IMG/VR virus record: IMGVR_UViG_3300035698_014534
Span: 1-58,001 of that record
DNA length: 58,001 nt
Direction: 5' to 3' (one strand)
From: a virus
Shown piece by piece: positions 38,988-46,489 of the stretch. A program made the position numbers and the translations under genes. How positions within the stretch are numbered: position 1 is the stretch's first letter; every line of letters begins with the position of its first letter. The notes under the pieces were generated by a model. It was given only the letters and a program-made list of their open reading frames with translations. It had not been told where the DNA came from and made no database searches.

Positions 38988-39940
38988 AAATACTGATAAC
39001 AGGTGGAGCGGGTTATCTCGGTTCTGTCTTGGTAGAAAAAATTCTAAAAGAGACCATTTGGAAAGTTGTTGTTCTTGACAATCTAATGTTTCGTCAAACA
39101 AGCCTTATCCAACATTCCCACAATCCTCGATTCGAGTTCCATAAACTAGATGTGACGGATGAAATGGAGTTGGTAAATTCTTTGGAGAGCCACAAGCCCG
39201 ACGTTATTATTCCACTGGCTGCTATCGTTGGGATGCCGGCTTGCGAAAAGGCAGGCGATACAACAGTTTGGGATATAAACTGGAATCACGTATTGGTTTG
39301 TTGTGAAAACAGTGACGGGGCAAAGATTATATACCCAAATACAAATTCTGGGTACGGAGTTGGGCAAGAAGTCGACGGAACACTCATTCACTGTACCGAG
39401 GAAACTCCATTAAATCCCGTTAGCCTATATGGAGTTACGAAGTGCGCCGCAGAAAAGGAAGTCCTCAGAGTCGGAGGCGTCTCTCTCAGACTCGCAACTG
39501 TCTTCGGAGTATCTCCCCGAATGCGCCTCGATCTTTTGGTTAACGATTTTACATATAGGGCATATACAGATGGATTTATCGTACTTTACGAGTCTCACTT
39601 TAAAAGGAACTATATTCACGTTAGAGATGTTGCTAAAACCTTTATATTTGCTATTCTCAATTATGAAGAAATGTCTGGACAGGCTTTCAACGTTGGACTG
39701 AGTTCCGCAAACTTGAGCAAGATGGAATTGTGCAAAGAGATCAAGAAATCGGTTAAAGGGTTCTCAATTATGGAAGACGAAATAAGTTCGGATCCAGACA
39801 AGAGAAACTACATTGTCAGCAATGAAAAGCTTGAATCTTTGGGATGGTGGGCGAACTGGCCTCTGGCTAATGGGATCTCGGAATTACTAAAAGCCTTTCC
39901 ATTCATAGAAAATTCAGATACAAGGTTTAATAACCTTTAG
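38984..39940 (+). CDS. NAD-dependent sugar-nucleotide epimerase/dehydratase
   Basis: A 318-aa SDR with MKILITGGAGYLGSVLVEKI, VIIPLAAIVGMPACEKA, IIYPNTNSGYGVGQ, SLYGVTKCAAEKEVLR (Y-x3-K) and LRLATVFGVSPRMRLDLLVN. The 'P.taiVGmPaC' and 'yGvT' features resemble enzymes acting on nucleotide-linked heptoses or 6-deoxyheptoses. Being directly after the heptose kinase/nucleotidyltransferase pair, it may modify the heptose donor. Exact reaction not assigned. Confidence 0.75.
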   Translation: MKILITGGAGYLGSVLVEKILKETIWKVVVLDNLMFRQTSLIQHSHNPRFEFHKLDVTDEMELVNSLESHKPDVIIPLAAIVGMPACEKAGDTTVWDINWNHVLVCCENSDGAKIIYPNTNSGYGVGQEVDGTLIHCTEETPLNPVSLYGVTKCAAEKEVLRVGGVSLRLATVFGVSPRMRLDLLVNDFTYRAYTDGFIVLYESHFKRNYIHVRDVAKTFIFAILNYEEMSGQAFNVGLSSANLSKMELCKEIKKSVKGFSIMEDEISSDPDKRNYIVSNEKLESLGWWANWPLANGISELLKAFPFIENSDTRFNNL

Positions 39941-39948
39941 GAGCAGCG

Positions 39949-40077
39949 ATGAAGATATCCAGAGATGAGGCATGGAAAAAGTTGAGCAACGGGACGTGGG
40001 TTAAGGTTCAACTTATAGAAAGGCCGCCAGGAACGTTTCGAATTTATGTTAACGGAAAGGAGTGGAAACCAGTATGA
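39949..40077 (+). CDS. 42-aa hypothetical protein
   Basis: MKISRDEAWKKLSNGTWVKV then QLIERPPGTFRIYVNGKEW is a compact beta-rich peptide. GGAGCAGCG precedes ATG 39949 and the stop overlaps the next ATG (ATGA). Too short to classify. Confidence 0.5.
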   Translation: MKISRDEAWKKLSNGTWVKVQLIERPPGTFRIYVNGKEWKPV

Positions 40078-40307
40078 GCAGTATAATCGATAAGTTTTGG
40101 ACACAGCTATTAAATGGCGAGTATGTCCAAAACGATAGACAGACAACAAGAGTTATTCTGGAAAGAGTTCAAGAGGAAGTGAAGAAGGCGTGTGAGCCTG
40201 GTATGCCCCCACTGGGAGCCCTTGACGGATCTCTTTGTAATAATCCAGACAGGGGACTATACCTTTCGAAAGGGTTTTTCATGCTAATGGCAAAAAGTGG
40301 CAAGTAA
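40074..40307 (+). CDS. 77-aa hypothetical protein
   Basis: From ATG 40074 (ATGA overlap; GTG 40062 is less likely) it reads MSSIIDKFWTQLLNGEYVQN. It includes TTRVILERVQEEVKKACEPG and ends GLYLSKGFFMLMAKSGK. A helical soluble protein with no recognised family. Confidence 0.55.
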   Translation: MSSIIDKFWTQLLNGEYVQNDRQTTRVILERVQEEVKKACEPGMPPLGALDGSLCNNPDRGLYLSKGFFMLMAKSGK

Positions 40308-40485
40308 AATACTAGCAGTATTCTTTACTCTTGCGTTTTTTAGTTGCGCCAGTGTGAATGAAAGATTTCCCGAAGAAGAGGAAAAGTGCAAAACTGTATT
40401 CCTAATTGACGGATGCTTCAGCGTTTGTAGTTTTCCAGAGGAAATTATTAAACAAATAACCTGTCCAGAGAGGGATGTAAAGTGA
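40297..40485 (+). CDS. Small lipoprotein with extra cysteines
   Basis: A 62-aa product from GTG 40297 with a hydrophobic stretch KILAVFFTLAFFSC that ends in a lipobox-like F-F-S-C, so the mature protein would be a lipoprotein of about 45 aa. The mature part has four more Cys (KCKTVF, GCFSVCSF, TCPE), possible disulfides. It could be an o-spanin-type, immunity or exclusion lipoprotein, but no partner i-spanin is nearby. Confidence 0.6.
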   Translation: MASKILAVFFTLAFFSCASVNERFPEEEEKCKTVFLIDGCFSVCSFPEEIIKQITCPERDVK

Positions 40486-40799
40486 CTTATGTGTTCGACA
40501 TAGATGGGACTATCTGTAGTACGGTCGATAGTAATTACCTAGAGTCCAGGCCATTCGCGAGTCGTATCAAGGTTGTGAATGATCTATATGACAAGGGCAA
40601 CACGATTATCTTTCAAACTGCCAGAGGCATGGGAAGATGTGGAAACGATCAGCAGCAGGCTATCAGAGAGTTTAAGAAGTTCACCGAGGATCAGCTTGAA
40701 GAGTGGGGCGTAAAGTACCACAGCCTCTATCTTGGAAAACCATCAGGAGATTTATATGTTGATGATAAGGGAATTAACGACAAACAGTTTAGCTGGTAG
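40482..40799 (+). CDS. HAD-superfamily phosphatase, short
   Basis: A 105-aa product starting at GTG 40482. VFDIDGTICSTVDSNY is HAD motif I (D-x-D), IIFQTARGMGR motif II, KPSGDLYVDDKGI motif III/IV (K..DD). Small phage and capsule-cluster HAD proteins of this size dephosphorylate sugars or nucleotides. In this context a sugar-phosphate phosphatase (for example for heptose bisphosphate) is possible, although GmhB is larger. Confidence 0.75.
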   Translation: MTYVFDIDGTICSTVDSNYLESRPFASRIKVVNDLYDKGNTIIFQTARGMGRCGNDQQQAIREFKKFTEDQLEEWGVKYHSLYLGKPSGDLYVDDKGINDKQFSW

Positions 40800-40807
40800 G
40801 AGTTGAA

Positions 40808-41035
40808 ATGAGCGAAGAAACAGAAGAGTATTACGTAGACAGAGTTCAAACAGAGGACGAAAAGTCCGCCATTGAGGCATTGCGTCTCAAGCTTTTGGCC
40901 GAAGTCGAAGACCAATTTGAGGAAGAGGGTGCATTCGATTTGCTGCCCACTTTAAGCTTCGACGCTAGAGAGAAAGAGGAATTTAGTTCGATCGATCTTG
41001 TCCCGTTCATTGTAAACCGAAAAGAGGAAGAGTGA
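40808..41035 (+). CDS. 75-aa acidic hypothetical protein
   Basis: MSEETEEYYVDRVQTEDEKS and the following helix AIEALRLKLLAEVEDQFEEE make a very acidic helical protein. GGAG precedes the ATG. TGATG overlaps the next start. No family is recognised. Confidence 0.55.
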   Translation: MSEETEEYYVDRVQTEDEKSAIEALRLKLLAEVEDQFEEEGAFDLLPTLSFDAREKEEFSSIDLVPFIVNRKEEE

Positions 41036-41472
41036 TGGCTGTACCTTATCTAGTACCGGGATTGGGCATATTTGTAATAGAAAAAGAGGAACTGGAAGGG
41101 TTACATACGGAGAACAAAGCCCTACACGCCGAGGTCGCAAAGTGGAAGGATTGCGAAGCTGAAGCTGTCGACCGTAATGACGACCTACGCGCCGAGGTAG
41201 AAGATCTCACAGCCAAGCTCGTTGGTGTGCTGCATCAGTCGCATCGCGATGAGTGTGAGGTACGGAGGCGTGCCCAAGAGGAGAACCATGAGAACCTGTG
41301 CAAGCTGGTTGAGCGTGATGCAGAGATCAAGCGCCTGTCTCAAGTCATAGCCCATGCTACCCGAATGGATGAAGTCGCACACTTGATTGCTGATTGGATG
41401 GCTTGCGGAACTGAAGACGGGCTTCCGCATGGGCACATTGACGCCTATAAAGAACTGATGGAGCGGGGCTGA
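41035..41472 (+). CDS. 145-aa coiled-coil protein
   Basis: From ATG 41035 (TGATG), MAVPYLVPGLGIFVIEKEEL leads into a long heptad region LHTENKALHAEVAKWKDCEA to about residue 110. The C-terminal part is HATRMDEVAHLIADWMACGT. The DNA is richer in G and C than that of its neighbours, which may mean recent acquisition. No family is recognised. Confidence 0.55.
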   Translation: MAVPYLVPGLGIFVIEKEELEGLHTENKALHAEVAKWKDCEAEAVDRNDDLRAEVEDLTAKLVGVLHQSHRDECEVRRRAQEENHENLCKLVERDAEIKRLSQVIAHATRMDEVAHLIADWMACGTEDGLPHGHIDAYKELMERG

Positions 41473-41476
41473 ACGA

Positions 41477-41557
41477 ATGAGTTGCGGTGATGCCATATAT
41501 AATAATTGCGGACGATGGGTATTAAAGGAGGCAACTGACAATGAAGAGACCGATTGA
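41477..41557 (+). CDS. Possible 26-aa peptide
   Basis: ATG 41477 gives MSCGDAIYNNCGRWVLKEAT and stops at 41557 inside the cupin gene, overlapping its start by 17 bases. No ribosome-binding site is evident. It fills the intergenic space that also holds a TATATAATA motif; it may be non-coding. Confidence 0.2.
   Translation: MSCGDAIYNNCGRWVLKEATDNEETD
41496..41504 (+). promoter_or_regulatory. TATATAATA motif, possible late promoter -10 box
   Basis: CATATATAATAAT lies about 37 bases before the cupin ATG (41541), in one of the few gaps of the rightward block, with GGAGG ribosome-binding bases between. Position and sequence fit a gp55-type late promoter that could drive the cupin and downstream genes. 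Confidence 0.4.
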
Positions 41558-41918
41558 GAACTTTGTCCCTAAAGGTTGGGGATATGAGAAGTGGATCTGC
41601 AACAACGAGTTGTACTGTGGAAAAATCCTTTTCTTTGTAAAGGGTAAAAAATGCTCTTGGCATTATCATAAAATCAAAGATGAAACCTTCTATGTTCACA
41701 ATGGGAGAGTCCTTGTTAGGTTCATAGGGTTGGATTCTATGATGAATAACAAAGATGATATCACAATGTGCAACAAAGTTATATTAGAGGCTGGAGATAC
41801 ATTCTATGTGCCTCCTGGAATGCGCCATCAAGTTGAAGCATTGGAAGATACCGAATTGTTTGAGTTTTCAACCCAACATTTCGATTCTGATAGTTATCGA
41901 ATACAAAAAGGCGACTAG
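41541..41918 (+). CDS. Cupin protein (sugar-isomerase/epimerase type)
   Basis: A 125-aa product. KGWGYEKWICNNELYCGKIL followed by CSWHYHKIKDETFYVHNGRV shows a cupin metal site (H-x-H...E), and AGDTFYVPPGMRHQVEALED the second cupin motif (G-D..P-P-G..H). Similar single-cupin proteins are the C-terminal domain of type II phosphomannose isomerase or sugar-nucleotide enzymes. Phosphomannose isomerisation would supply GDP-mannose for Gmd, but the substrate is a guess. Confidence 0.75.
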   Translation: MKRPIENFVPKGWGYEKWICNNELYCGKILFFVKGKKCSWHYHKIKDETFYVHNGRVLVRFIGLDSMMNNKDDITMCNKVILEAGDTFYVPPGMRHQVEALEDTELFEFSTQHFDSDSYRIQKGD

Positions 41919-41928
41919 TTAACTTAAT

Positions 41929-42384
41929 ATGCCAATAAGAGCCACAATACAAAACATAGCCGATAAGTCTGTGGAGAGCACGTTAGCTGCTCAACTGGAC
42001 GATATACCTGCTGTTGGAATGATTATCGCATTTCTGTTTGGCATCTTTATAGCCTCTGCATTCTCCTATGTCCTGGCAGAAGCGGAGAAGTGGACCGAGA
42101 AGGAAGCTTTGCGCGGCTGTGTCGGGTCCTTTATAGCCGGTGCCATTTGTGCATCAATAGCCTCTGCCTTTAGCTCAGTCTGGTCGATGTGGTGGCTCAT
42201 GGCCGTTACTGGATTTGTTGGAGGGCTTGCCAGTTTAATACTTGTTCCTTTATTGATATCGCGCTATGGTTCAAAACAGGTTATCGAAGTTCCTGAAGAT
42301 CTTGGTCCGACACGAATGGACACTATGGACATTGAACGAGTTGCTGATGTACTTGAAACCAGACAAAGAGAACAAGACGAGTAG
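41929..42384 (+). CDS. 151-aa membrane protein, possible holin
   Basis: Three hydrophobic segments: VGMIIAFLFGIFIASAFSYV (about 30-49), CVGSFIAGAICASIASAFSS (64-83) and WLMAVTGFVGGLASLILVPL (88-108), then a charged C-terminal tail. Size and three-TM topology fit class I holins, and an amidase is at 45149. A general inner-membrane protein is equally possible. Confidence 0.5.
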   Translation: MPIRATIQNIADKSVESTLAAQLDDIPAVGMIIAFLFGIFIASAFSYVLAEAEKWTEKEALRGCVGSFIAGAICASIASAFSSVWSMWWLMAVTGFVGGLASLILVPLLISRYGSKQVIEVPEDLGPTRMDTMDIERVADVLETRQREQDE

Positions 42385-42387
42385 TTA

Positions 42388-43356
42388 ATGAAAAAAGTTG
42401 TTATTACTGGATGCCTTGGATTCATTGGCGTTCATGTTGTGGAAAAGTTTCTCAAAGAAGGTTGTTATGTCTTTGGAATAGACAAAAAGACATATGCTTC
42501 AAACCCAGGGTTCGTAGAGGTTTGGGAAGATTATTATCTCGATAAGTTCGAATTTTTGGAAGCGGACATAACAACACTGGAATATATTCCAGATTGTGAT
42601 CTTGTTATCAACATGGCTGCTGAATCGCATGTTGGGAACAGTATTAATTCTAGTGAAAAGTTCATACATACAAATGTGGCTGGAGTAGAAAATCTGCTGG
42701 AACTGATCAGGTCGAAGGACCCAGCCACGAACAGCCGCCCCTTATTCACTCATATCAGTACCGACGAGGTCTATGGGGACCGTGCTGAAGGCGCTTTCAC
42801 AGAGGAATCGATACTCAGCCCATCGAACCCCTACGCTGCCTCTAAGGCGGCAGGCGACATGCTTGTATACGCCTGGGCAAGAACGTATGGCATTAAGTAT
42901 CAAATTTTGCGGCCGACAAACAATTACGGATTTTACCAACATCCCGAGAAACTAATTCCTCTTTGTGTCTCTCTTCTCAGAAGAGGAAAGAAGATTCATC
43001 TTCATGACGGCGGTTTACCAACGAGAAATTGGTTACACGCTTACGACACGGCAGCGGCAATTTTTGCCGCTTGCACTATAGGTAAAACAAACCAGATATA
43101 TAATATCTCCGGTAATCTTGAACAAGATAACCTGGCAACAGTGAGGAGACTACTCCTGGCATTTTTCGATGGAGATTTGCCGGTTAACTGGCAGTCGCAG
43201 TTCTTGGAATTGGATCATAAAAGGCCAGGTCAAGACGTCAGGTATTCAGTAGATGACTCAAAATTGAAAAAAAGAACTGGATGGGTTCCAGAAAAAGAAT
43301 TCGACAAGGAAATTGTCGATATAGTAGCGTTTTATAAACAAAATAATAGGTGGTAA
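42388..43356 (+). CDS. dTDP-glucose 4,6-dehydratase-like SDR
   Basis: A 322-aa protein. KKVVITGCLGFIGVHVVEKF (GxxGxxG), LVINMAAESHVGNSI, FTHISTDEVYGDRAEGAFTE (catalytic T-D-E), NPYAASKAAGDMLVYAWART (Y-x3-K) and LRPTNNYGFYQHPEKLIPLC are the RfbB signature. It makes the 4-keto-6-deoxy form of an NDP-sugar. Last gene of the glycan block before the late module. RfbB is usually about 350 aa; this is a slightly short but complete form. Confidence 0.88.
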   Translation: MKKVVITGCLGFIGVHVVEKFLKEGCYVFGIDKKTYASNPGFVEVWEDYYLDKFEFLEADITTLEYIPDCDLVINMAAESHVGNSINSSEKFIHTNVAGVENLLELIRSKDPATNSRPLFTHISTDEVYGDRAEGAFTEESILSPSNPYAASKAAGDMLVYAWARTYGIKYQILRPTNNYGFYQHPEKLIPLCVSLLRRGKKIHLHDGGLPTRNWLHAYDTAAAIFAACTIGKTNQIYNISGNLEQDNLATVRRLLLAFFDGDLPVNWQSQFLELDHKRPGQDVRYSVDDSKLKKRTGWVPEKEFDKEIVDIVAFYKQNNRW

Positions 43357-43358
43357 AT

Positions 43359-43571
43359 ATGAAGTTTTCGAATCAAGCCTTAGTATGTCTGGTTAAAACA
43401 TTCCAGAAGGCATTAATAGAAGGGGTAGATATATCGGATATCCTTACAAGTATGAGATTTGATGTTAAATCAACTCCCACAATGGGAGAATTGGTCGTAG
43501 AAAATCCAGAGATTACGGATTTAGCACTCCCTAGCTTCATGGATCTTAAAGAAGAATTGGGCTCTGAATAG
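43359..43571 (+). CDS. 70-aa hypothetical protein
   Basis: From ATG 43359 behind GGTGG: MKFSNQALVCLVKTFQKALI then EGVDISDILTSMRFDVKSTP. Small and helical. The ATG/GTG junctions with both neighbours put it in the late operon. No family is recognised. Confidence 0.55.
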   Translation: MKFSNQALVCLVKTFQKALIEGVDISDILTSMRFDVKSTPTMGELVVENPEITDLALPSFMDLKEELGSE

Positions 43572-43816
43572 TGCCCAGGTATTTTTATAAATGTTTGGAC
43601 TGTCTGGAGAACTACGCAGTCTTTTCCAATTGGAGTGACGACAAAACAAGAAACTGTGTATATTGCGGAGGAAGCGACGTTAAGAAGCAATTCAAAGCGT
43701 CAGAAAAATTGGTGAAGGAAGATGTTGCCGGAAGAGTTATGCAGGAACATATCTCGGATACTAGACAACAGTTCGAAGATATTACCGATGAACTATCAAG
43801 GGAGGAAATAGAATAA
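43571..43816 (+). CDS. FmdB-like zinc-ribbon protein
   Basis: An 81-aa product from GTG 43571. PRYFYKCLDCLENYAVFSNW..CVYCGGSDVKKQF has C-x2-C ... C-x2-C like FmdB-type zinc ribbons ('M.Y.Y.C..C......'), followed by an acidic helical tail. Such proteins occur near late genes in T4-like phages. Role unknown, possibly transcription related because it is three genes before the late sigma. Confidence 0.65.
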   Translation: MPRYFYKCLDCLENYAVFSNWSDDKTRNCVYCGGSDVKKQFKASEKLVKEDVAGRVMQEHISDTRQQFEDITDELSREEIE

Positions 43817-44142
43817 TGGAATGGATGATTGTAGTATTATTGTTGTTGGTAGTTTGCCTGGTGGTTTCGTTTTTATACACCAGATATCTACTTAAGAAGT
43901 TGGTCTTCATGGCTCAGTCTAAAATTGAGTTCTTGGATAACCTCAAGTTTTACAAAAAACTGTTGCAAAGCTTTTTGGATAAGAGTATATATGCTAACGA
44001 TAACGGGCTGACGACTCTAAGAAATAACACGGAGGATTTTATCGAATACCTCGCTGCGTATAAACACATATATGACGCCTTGAGCGATTTCGAATATTTA
44101 AACTATGAAGAAACTGACGACGACGGAGACGACGGAGAATAA
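43816..44142 (+). CDS. 108-aa membrane-anchored protein
   Basis: The N-terminal hydrophobic segment MIVVLLLLVVCLVVSFLYTR is followed by a soluble helical domain and an acidic tail (YEETDDDGDDGE). It is a signal-anchor type single-pass protein. Its 3' end overlaps the sigma-factor gene by 38 bases. No family is recognised. Confidence 0.6.
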   Translation: MEWMIVVLLLLVVCLVVSFLYTRYLLKKLVFMAQSKIEFLDNLKFYKKLLQSFLDKSIYANDNGLTTLRNNTEDFIEYLAAYKHIYDALSDFEYLNYEETDDDGDDGE

Positions 44143-44854
44143 ACCTCAAAAGAAAAGAGGAAGAAAAGCTTCTGGCAAAAGTAACCAATATTTCACAAAG
44201 GACACGCAGGACGCGATATATCAGTACAATATGAGCGACTCGATGGAAGAGAAGAACAGGCTGTATATTCAACATATACAGCCTGCCTTTTCTGAGTTGA
44301 TAGAGAAAATCGTTTATACTTATAAATTTCATCACCTTACAAACATAGATAGTCTTAAGGATGATTGTTTCATTTATCTTATATCTGTAATATCAAAATG
44401 GGATCCAGAAAGAGGCTCTAAAGCCTTTTCTTATTTTACGGTCATAAGCAAAAATTGGTTCATATACAAGGCCAAGAAAGAAACAAGGCGCAAGCTTGAA
44501 GAAGTTGAGATATCCAAGATATATGACAAGGACAATGTTCATAAGATTGTAATACACAATGACTATGAAAATATCTTGGAAAAGAAGCAGTTTATAAAGC
44601 ACTTGATGATCGTCATCAATGAATGGGAAACGGAATGGGATCCAAAATCAAACGGATTCAACGTCATACAGGCAATAAAAATTCTGTTTACCAACATTGA
44701 TGATATCGATATTTTTAACAGAAAAGCTATTTATATTTACTTGAGGGAAATTACTGGCCTCGACACAAAAGAGATTTCGCCAATCCTAAAAACTCTAAGG
44801 AGAAAGTATTCTCTCTTCAAAAAGAAGTGGGATTCGCATAAAATTGATGAATGA
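44105..44854 (+). CDS. 55: Late-transcription sigma factor, T4 gp55-like
   Basis: A 249-aa protein with a basic N-terminal tail (KPQKKRGRKASGKSNQYFTK), then QDAIYQYNMSDSMEEKNRLY, ELIEKIVYTYKFH and the region-2-like ISKWDPERGSKAFSYFTVIS followed by KNWFIYKAKKETRRK. 'kfDp.rG.kAFSYF..I.Knw' is diagnostic of gp55 relatives in T4-like phages. gp55 directs host RNA polymerase to late promoters with a TATAAATA box. It is placed at the start of the structural module. Confidence 0.85.
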   Translation: MKKLTTTETTENKPQKKRGRKASGKSNQYFTKDTQDAIYQYNMSDSMEEKNRLYIQHIQPAFSELIEKIVYTYKFHHLTNIDSLKDDCFIYLISVISKWDPERGSKAFSYFTVISKNWFIYKAKKETRRKLEEVEISKIYDKDNVHKIVIHNDYENILEKKQFIKHLMIVINEWETEWDPKSNGFNVIQAIKILFTNIDDIDIFNRKAIYIYLREITGLDTKEISPILKTLRRKYSLFKKKWDSHKIDE

Positions 44855-45143
44855 TAGACAAAACAAAAAAAAGATAGTCCAAAATGCCTCCGATGATAGG
44901 GATCGGGCGTCAGCACTTTTGATACGGATAGAGCAGTATCTGGGACTAACAGCCCCCGATCCAGAAGGCTTCAGCAAGGTGATGGTCGCAGCTTCTAAAC
45001 TCATGGATTCTAGATCAAGATCCAATGAGCAATTAATCAAGATGCACGAAATTGAAAAGAAGAGTTCAAAGCAGGTAGAATCATCAGATTTGACCAATGA
45101 AGAACTCGACGAACTGTTAGAAGACGAAGAAGTGGAGATATAA
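44847..45143 (+). CDS. 98-aa hypothetical helical protein
   Basis: MNDRQNKKKIVQNASDDRDR then ASALLIRIEQYLG and GFSKVMVAASKLMDSRSRSN. Basic start, helical middle, acidic end (LDELLEDEEVEI). It overlaps the sigma gene by eight bases. By position it could be a packaging or baseplate accessory protein, but I see no diagnostic motif. Confidence 0.55.
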   Translation: MNDRQNKKKIVQNASDDRDRASALLIRIEQYLGLTAPDPEGFSKVMVAASKLMDSRSRSNEQLIKMHEIEKKSSKQVESSDLTNEELDELLEDEEVEI

Positions 45144-45148
45144 ATTGA

Positions 45149-46489
45149 GTGAGCAAGCAACTAAACGACCGCAAGAATAAATTTGGCGTACTGAATCCAT
45201 GGACTTCAGATGAACAGGAAGAGTTAAATTATGATTTAAACAACTCCGGTTTTCTGTCTACGTTGTACTCCGTTGCCCAGAGCAAATATAAGAAGAATGC
45301 GCTATCGGGACGTGTTGAGTTTCAAGCTATCGTGTTAAACGTTAGTCGAGAGGACCCAGCATCGACCGGTGGCAGTTTTAGTTTAAGCGCCCTCTCTGTC
45401 TTCTTGGGGGAAACCAGCAATAACTCGGACAAAAAAAGGCTTAGAGTCATCGCTAGAATCCCAGAGCTTCATGCTCACTTACCGGAACCGAAACCATCTG
45501 AAAATGGTCAATATGATTGGGAAATTTTATCTATGTACCCGGTTTTTGAAGGAAGCCCGGAATCGCCAAGCCCATCCGATGGGGACGTTGTAAGGGTTTC
45601 GTTTGCTAATGTGTTGAGCCAAGAAACTCCGAGGTACGTTGGGTCTGTCGATGGAGATGGCAATGGAGTCCCAAGTAGAACTGGCGGCAGCAATGCTGGT
45701 GGAGGCGCTGGCGGTGCCCACGGTGGCCCAAGAGTGTTTAACGGAAGAGGGACTAACGGAGACCTTAAGAAATTAAAGATTGTCGCGTCTGCTGATTTAT
45801 ATTACCCAAACCATCGCAATGCCAAATCCAAAACAAAACTCTCCGTCAGTCCCATAGATTCACCTCAAGAGTTTCGTGGCAGGGACAGAAAGTCCTCTCC
45901 GACTCAAATTGTTATTCATGAGTCCGTCACATCGACAAAAGAAAAAACCTTTGCCGTGCTTCGACGTAAGGGTGCAGGCGTACACTACGTCGTTGACGTG
46001 GATGGGAAGTCTTACAAAACCGAGAACCCAACTCGGATCGTGTATCACGCAACCGTCTTGAATGATGCCTCAATAGGCGTAGAGATTCAGAACAGATACT
46101 ATGGTAAGGACCGTGATGAAAATACTCTAAATGGTCTTTGGGTAGACAAAGGCAAGTATATTATTCCACCAAGAAAACAACTTGAAACTGCATGGAAGCT
46201 CATTAAGAATTTGTCAATTGAATGGGACGTGCCAATGGCATTTCCAGGTGTCACAAAGTTTAGAAGAAGTGGGAGAGCACATTCAGATGGAAAGAGAAGG
46301 TTCTCTTGGACAAGGGTTCCTGGGTCTCACGGAGAACCTGGAATTCGGTCACATAACAGGACGGGACACGCCGATGGAGTTTTCATTGAACACTACATAC
46401 TGTGCAGGGCTAGTGGATATTCAAAAGAGAACGCATACACCTTTACAATCCTACAGGCTCAAAGGTCACGCTACACCAGAGTACCATGA
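45149..46489 (+). CDS. Tail-associated N-acetylmuramoyl-L-alanine amidase with OB-fold-like spike domain
   Basis: A 446-aa protein. Residues 1-170 resemble the gp5/VgrG-like OB domain: RVEFQAIVLNVSREDP, LRVIARIPELHAHLPEPKPS, YPVFEGSPESPSPSDGDVVR, VSFANVLSQETPRYVG. A Gly-rich linker (GGSNAGGGAGGAHGG, about 180-195) follows. Residues 240-430 are Amidase_2: QIVIHESVTSTKEKTFAVLR, GAGVHYVVDVDGKSY (zinc His), IVYHATVLNDASIGVEIQNR. It would cleave the peptide side chain of murein during DNA entry. T4 gp5 has lysozyme at this position. Confidence 0.82.
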   Translation: MSKQLNDRKNKFGVLNPWTSDEQEELNYDLNNSGFLSTLYSVAQSKYKKNALSGRVEFQAIVLNVSREDPASTGGSFSLSALSVFLGETSNNSDKKRLRVIARIPELHAHLPEPKPSENGQYDWEILSMYPVFEGSPESPSPSDGDVVRVSFANVLSQETPRYVGSVDGDGNGVPSRTGGSNAGGGAGGAHGGPRVFNGRGTNGDLKKLKIVASADLYYPNHRNAKSKTKLSVSPIDSPQEFRGRDRKSSPTQIVIHESVTSTKEKTFAVLRRKGAGVHYVVDVDGKSYKTENPTRIVYHATVLNDASIGVEIQNRYYGKDRDENTLNGLWVDKGKYIIPPRKQLETAWKLIKNLSIEWDVPMAFPGVTKFRRSGRAHSDGKRRFSWTRVPGSHGEPGIRSHNRTGHADGVFIEHYILCRASGYSKENAYTFTILQAQRSRYTRVP

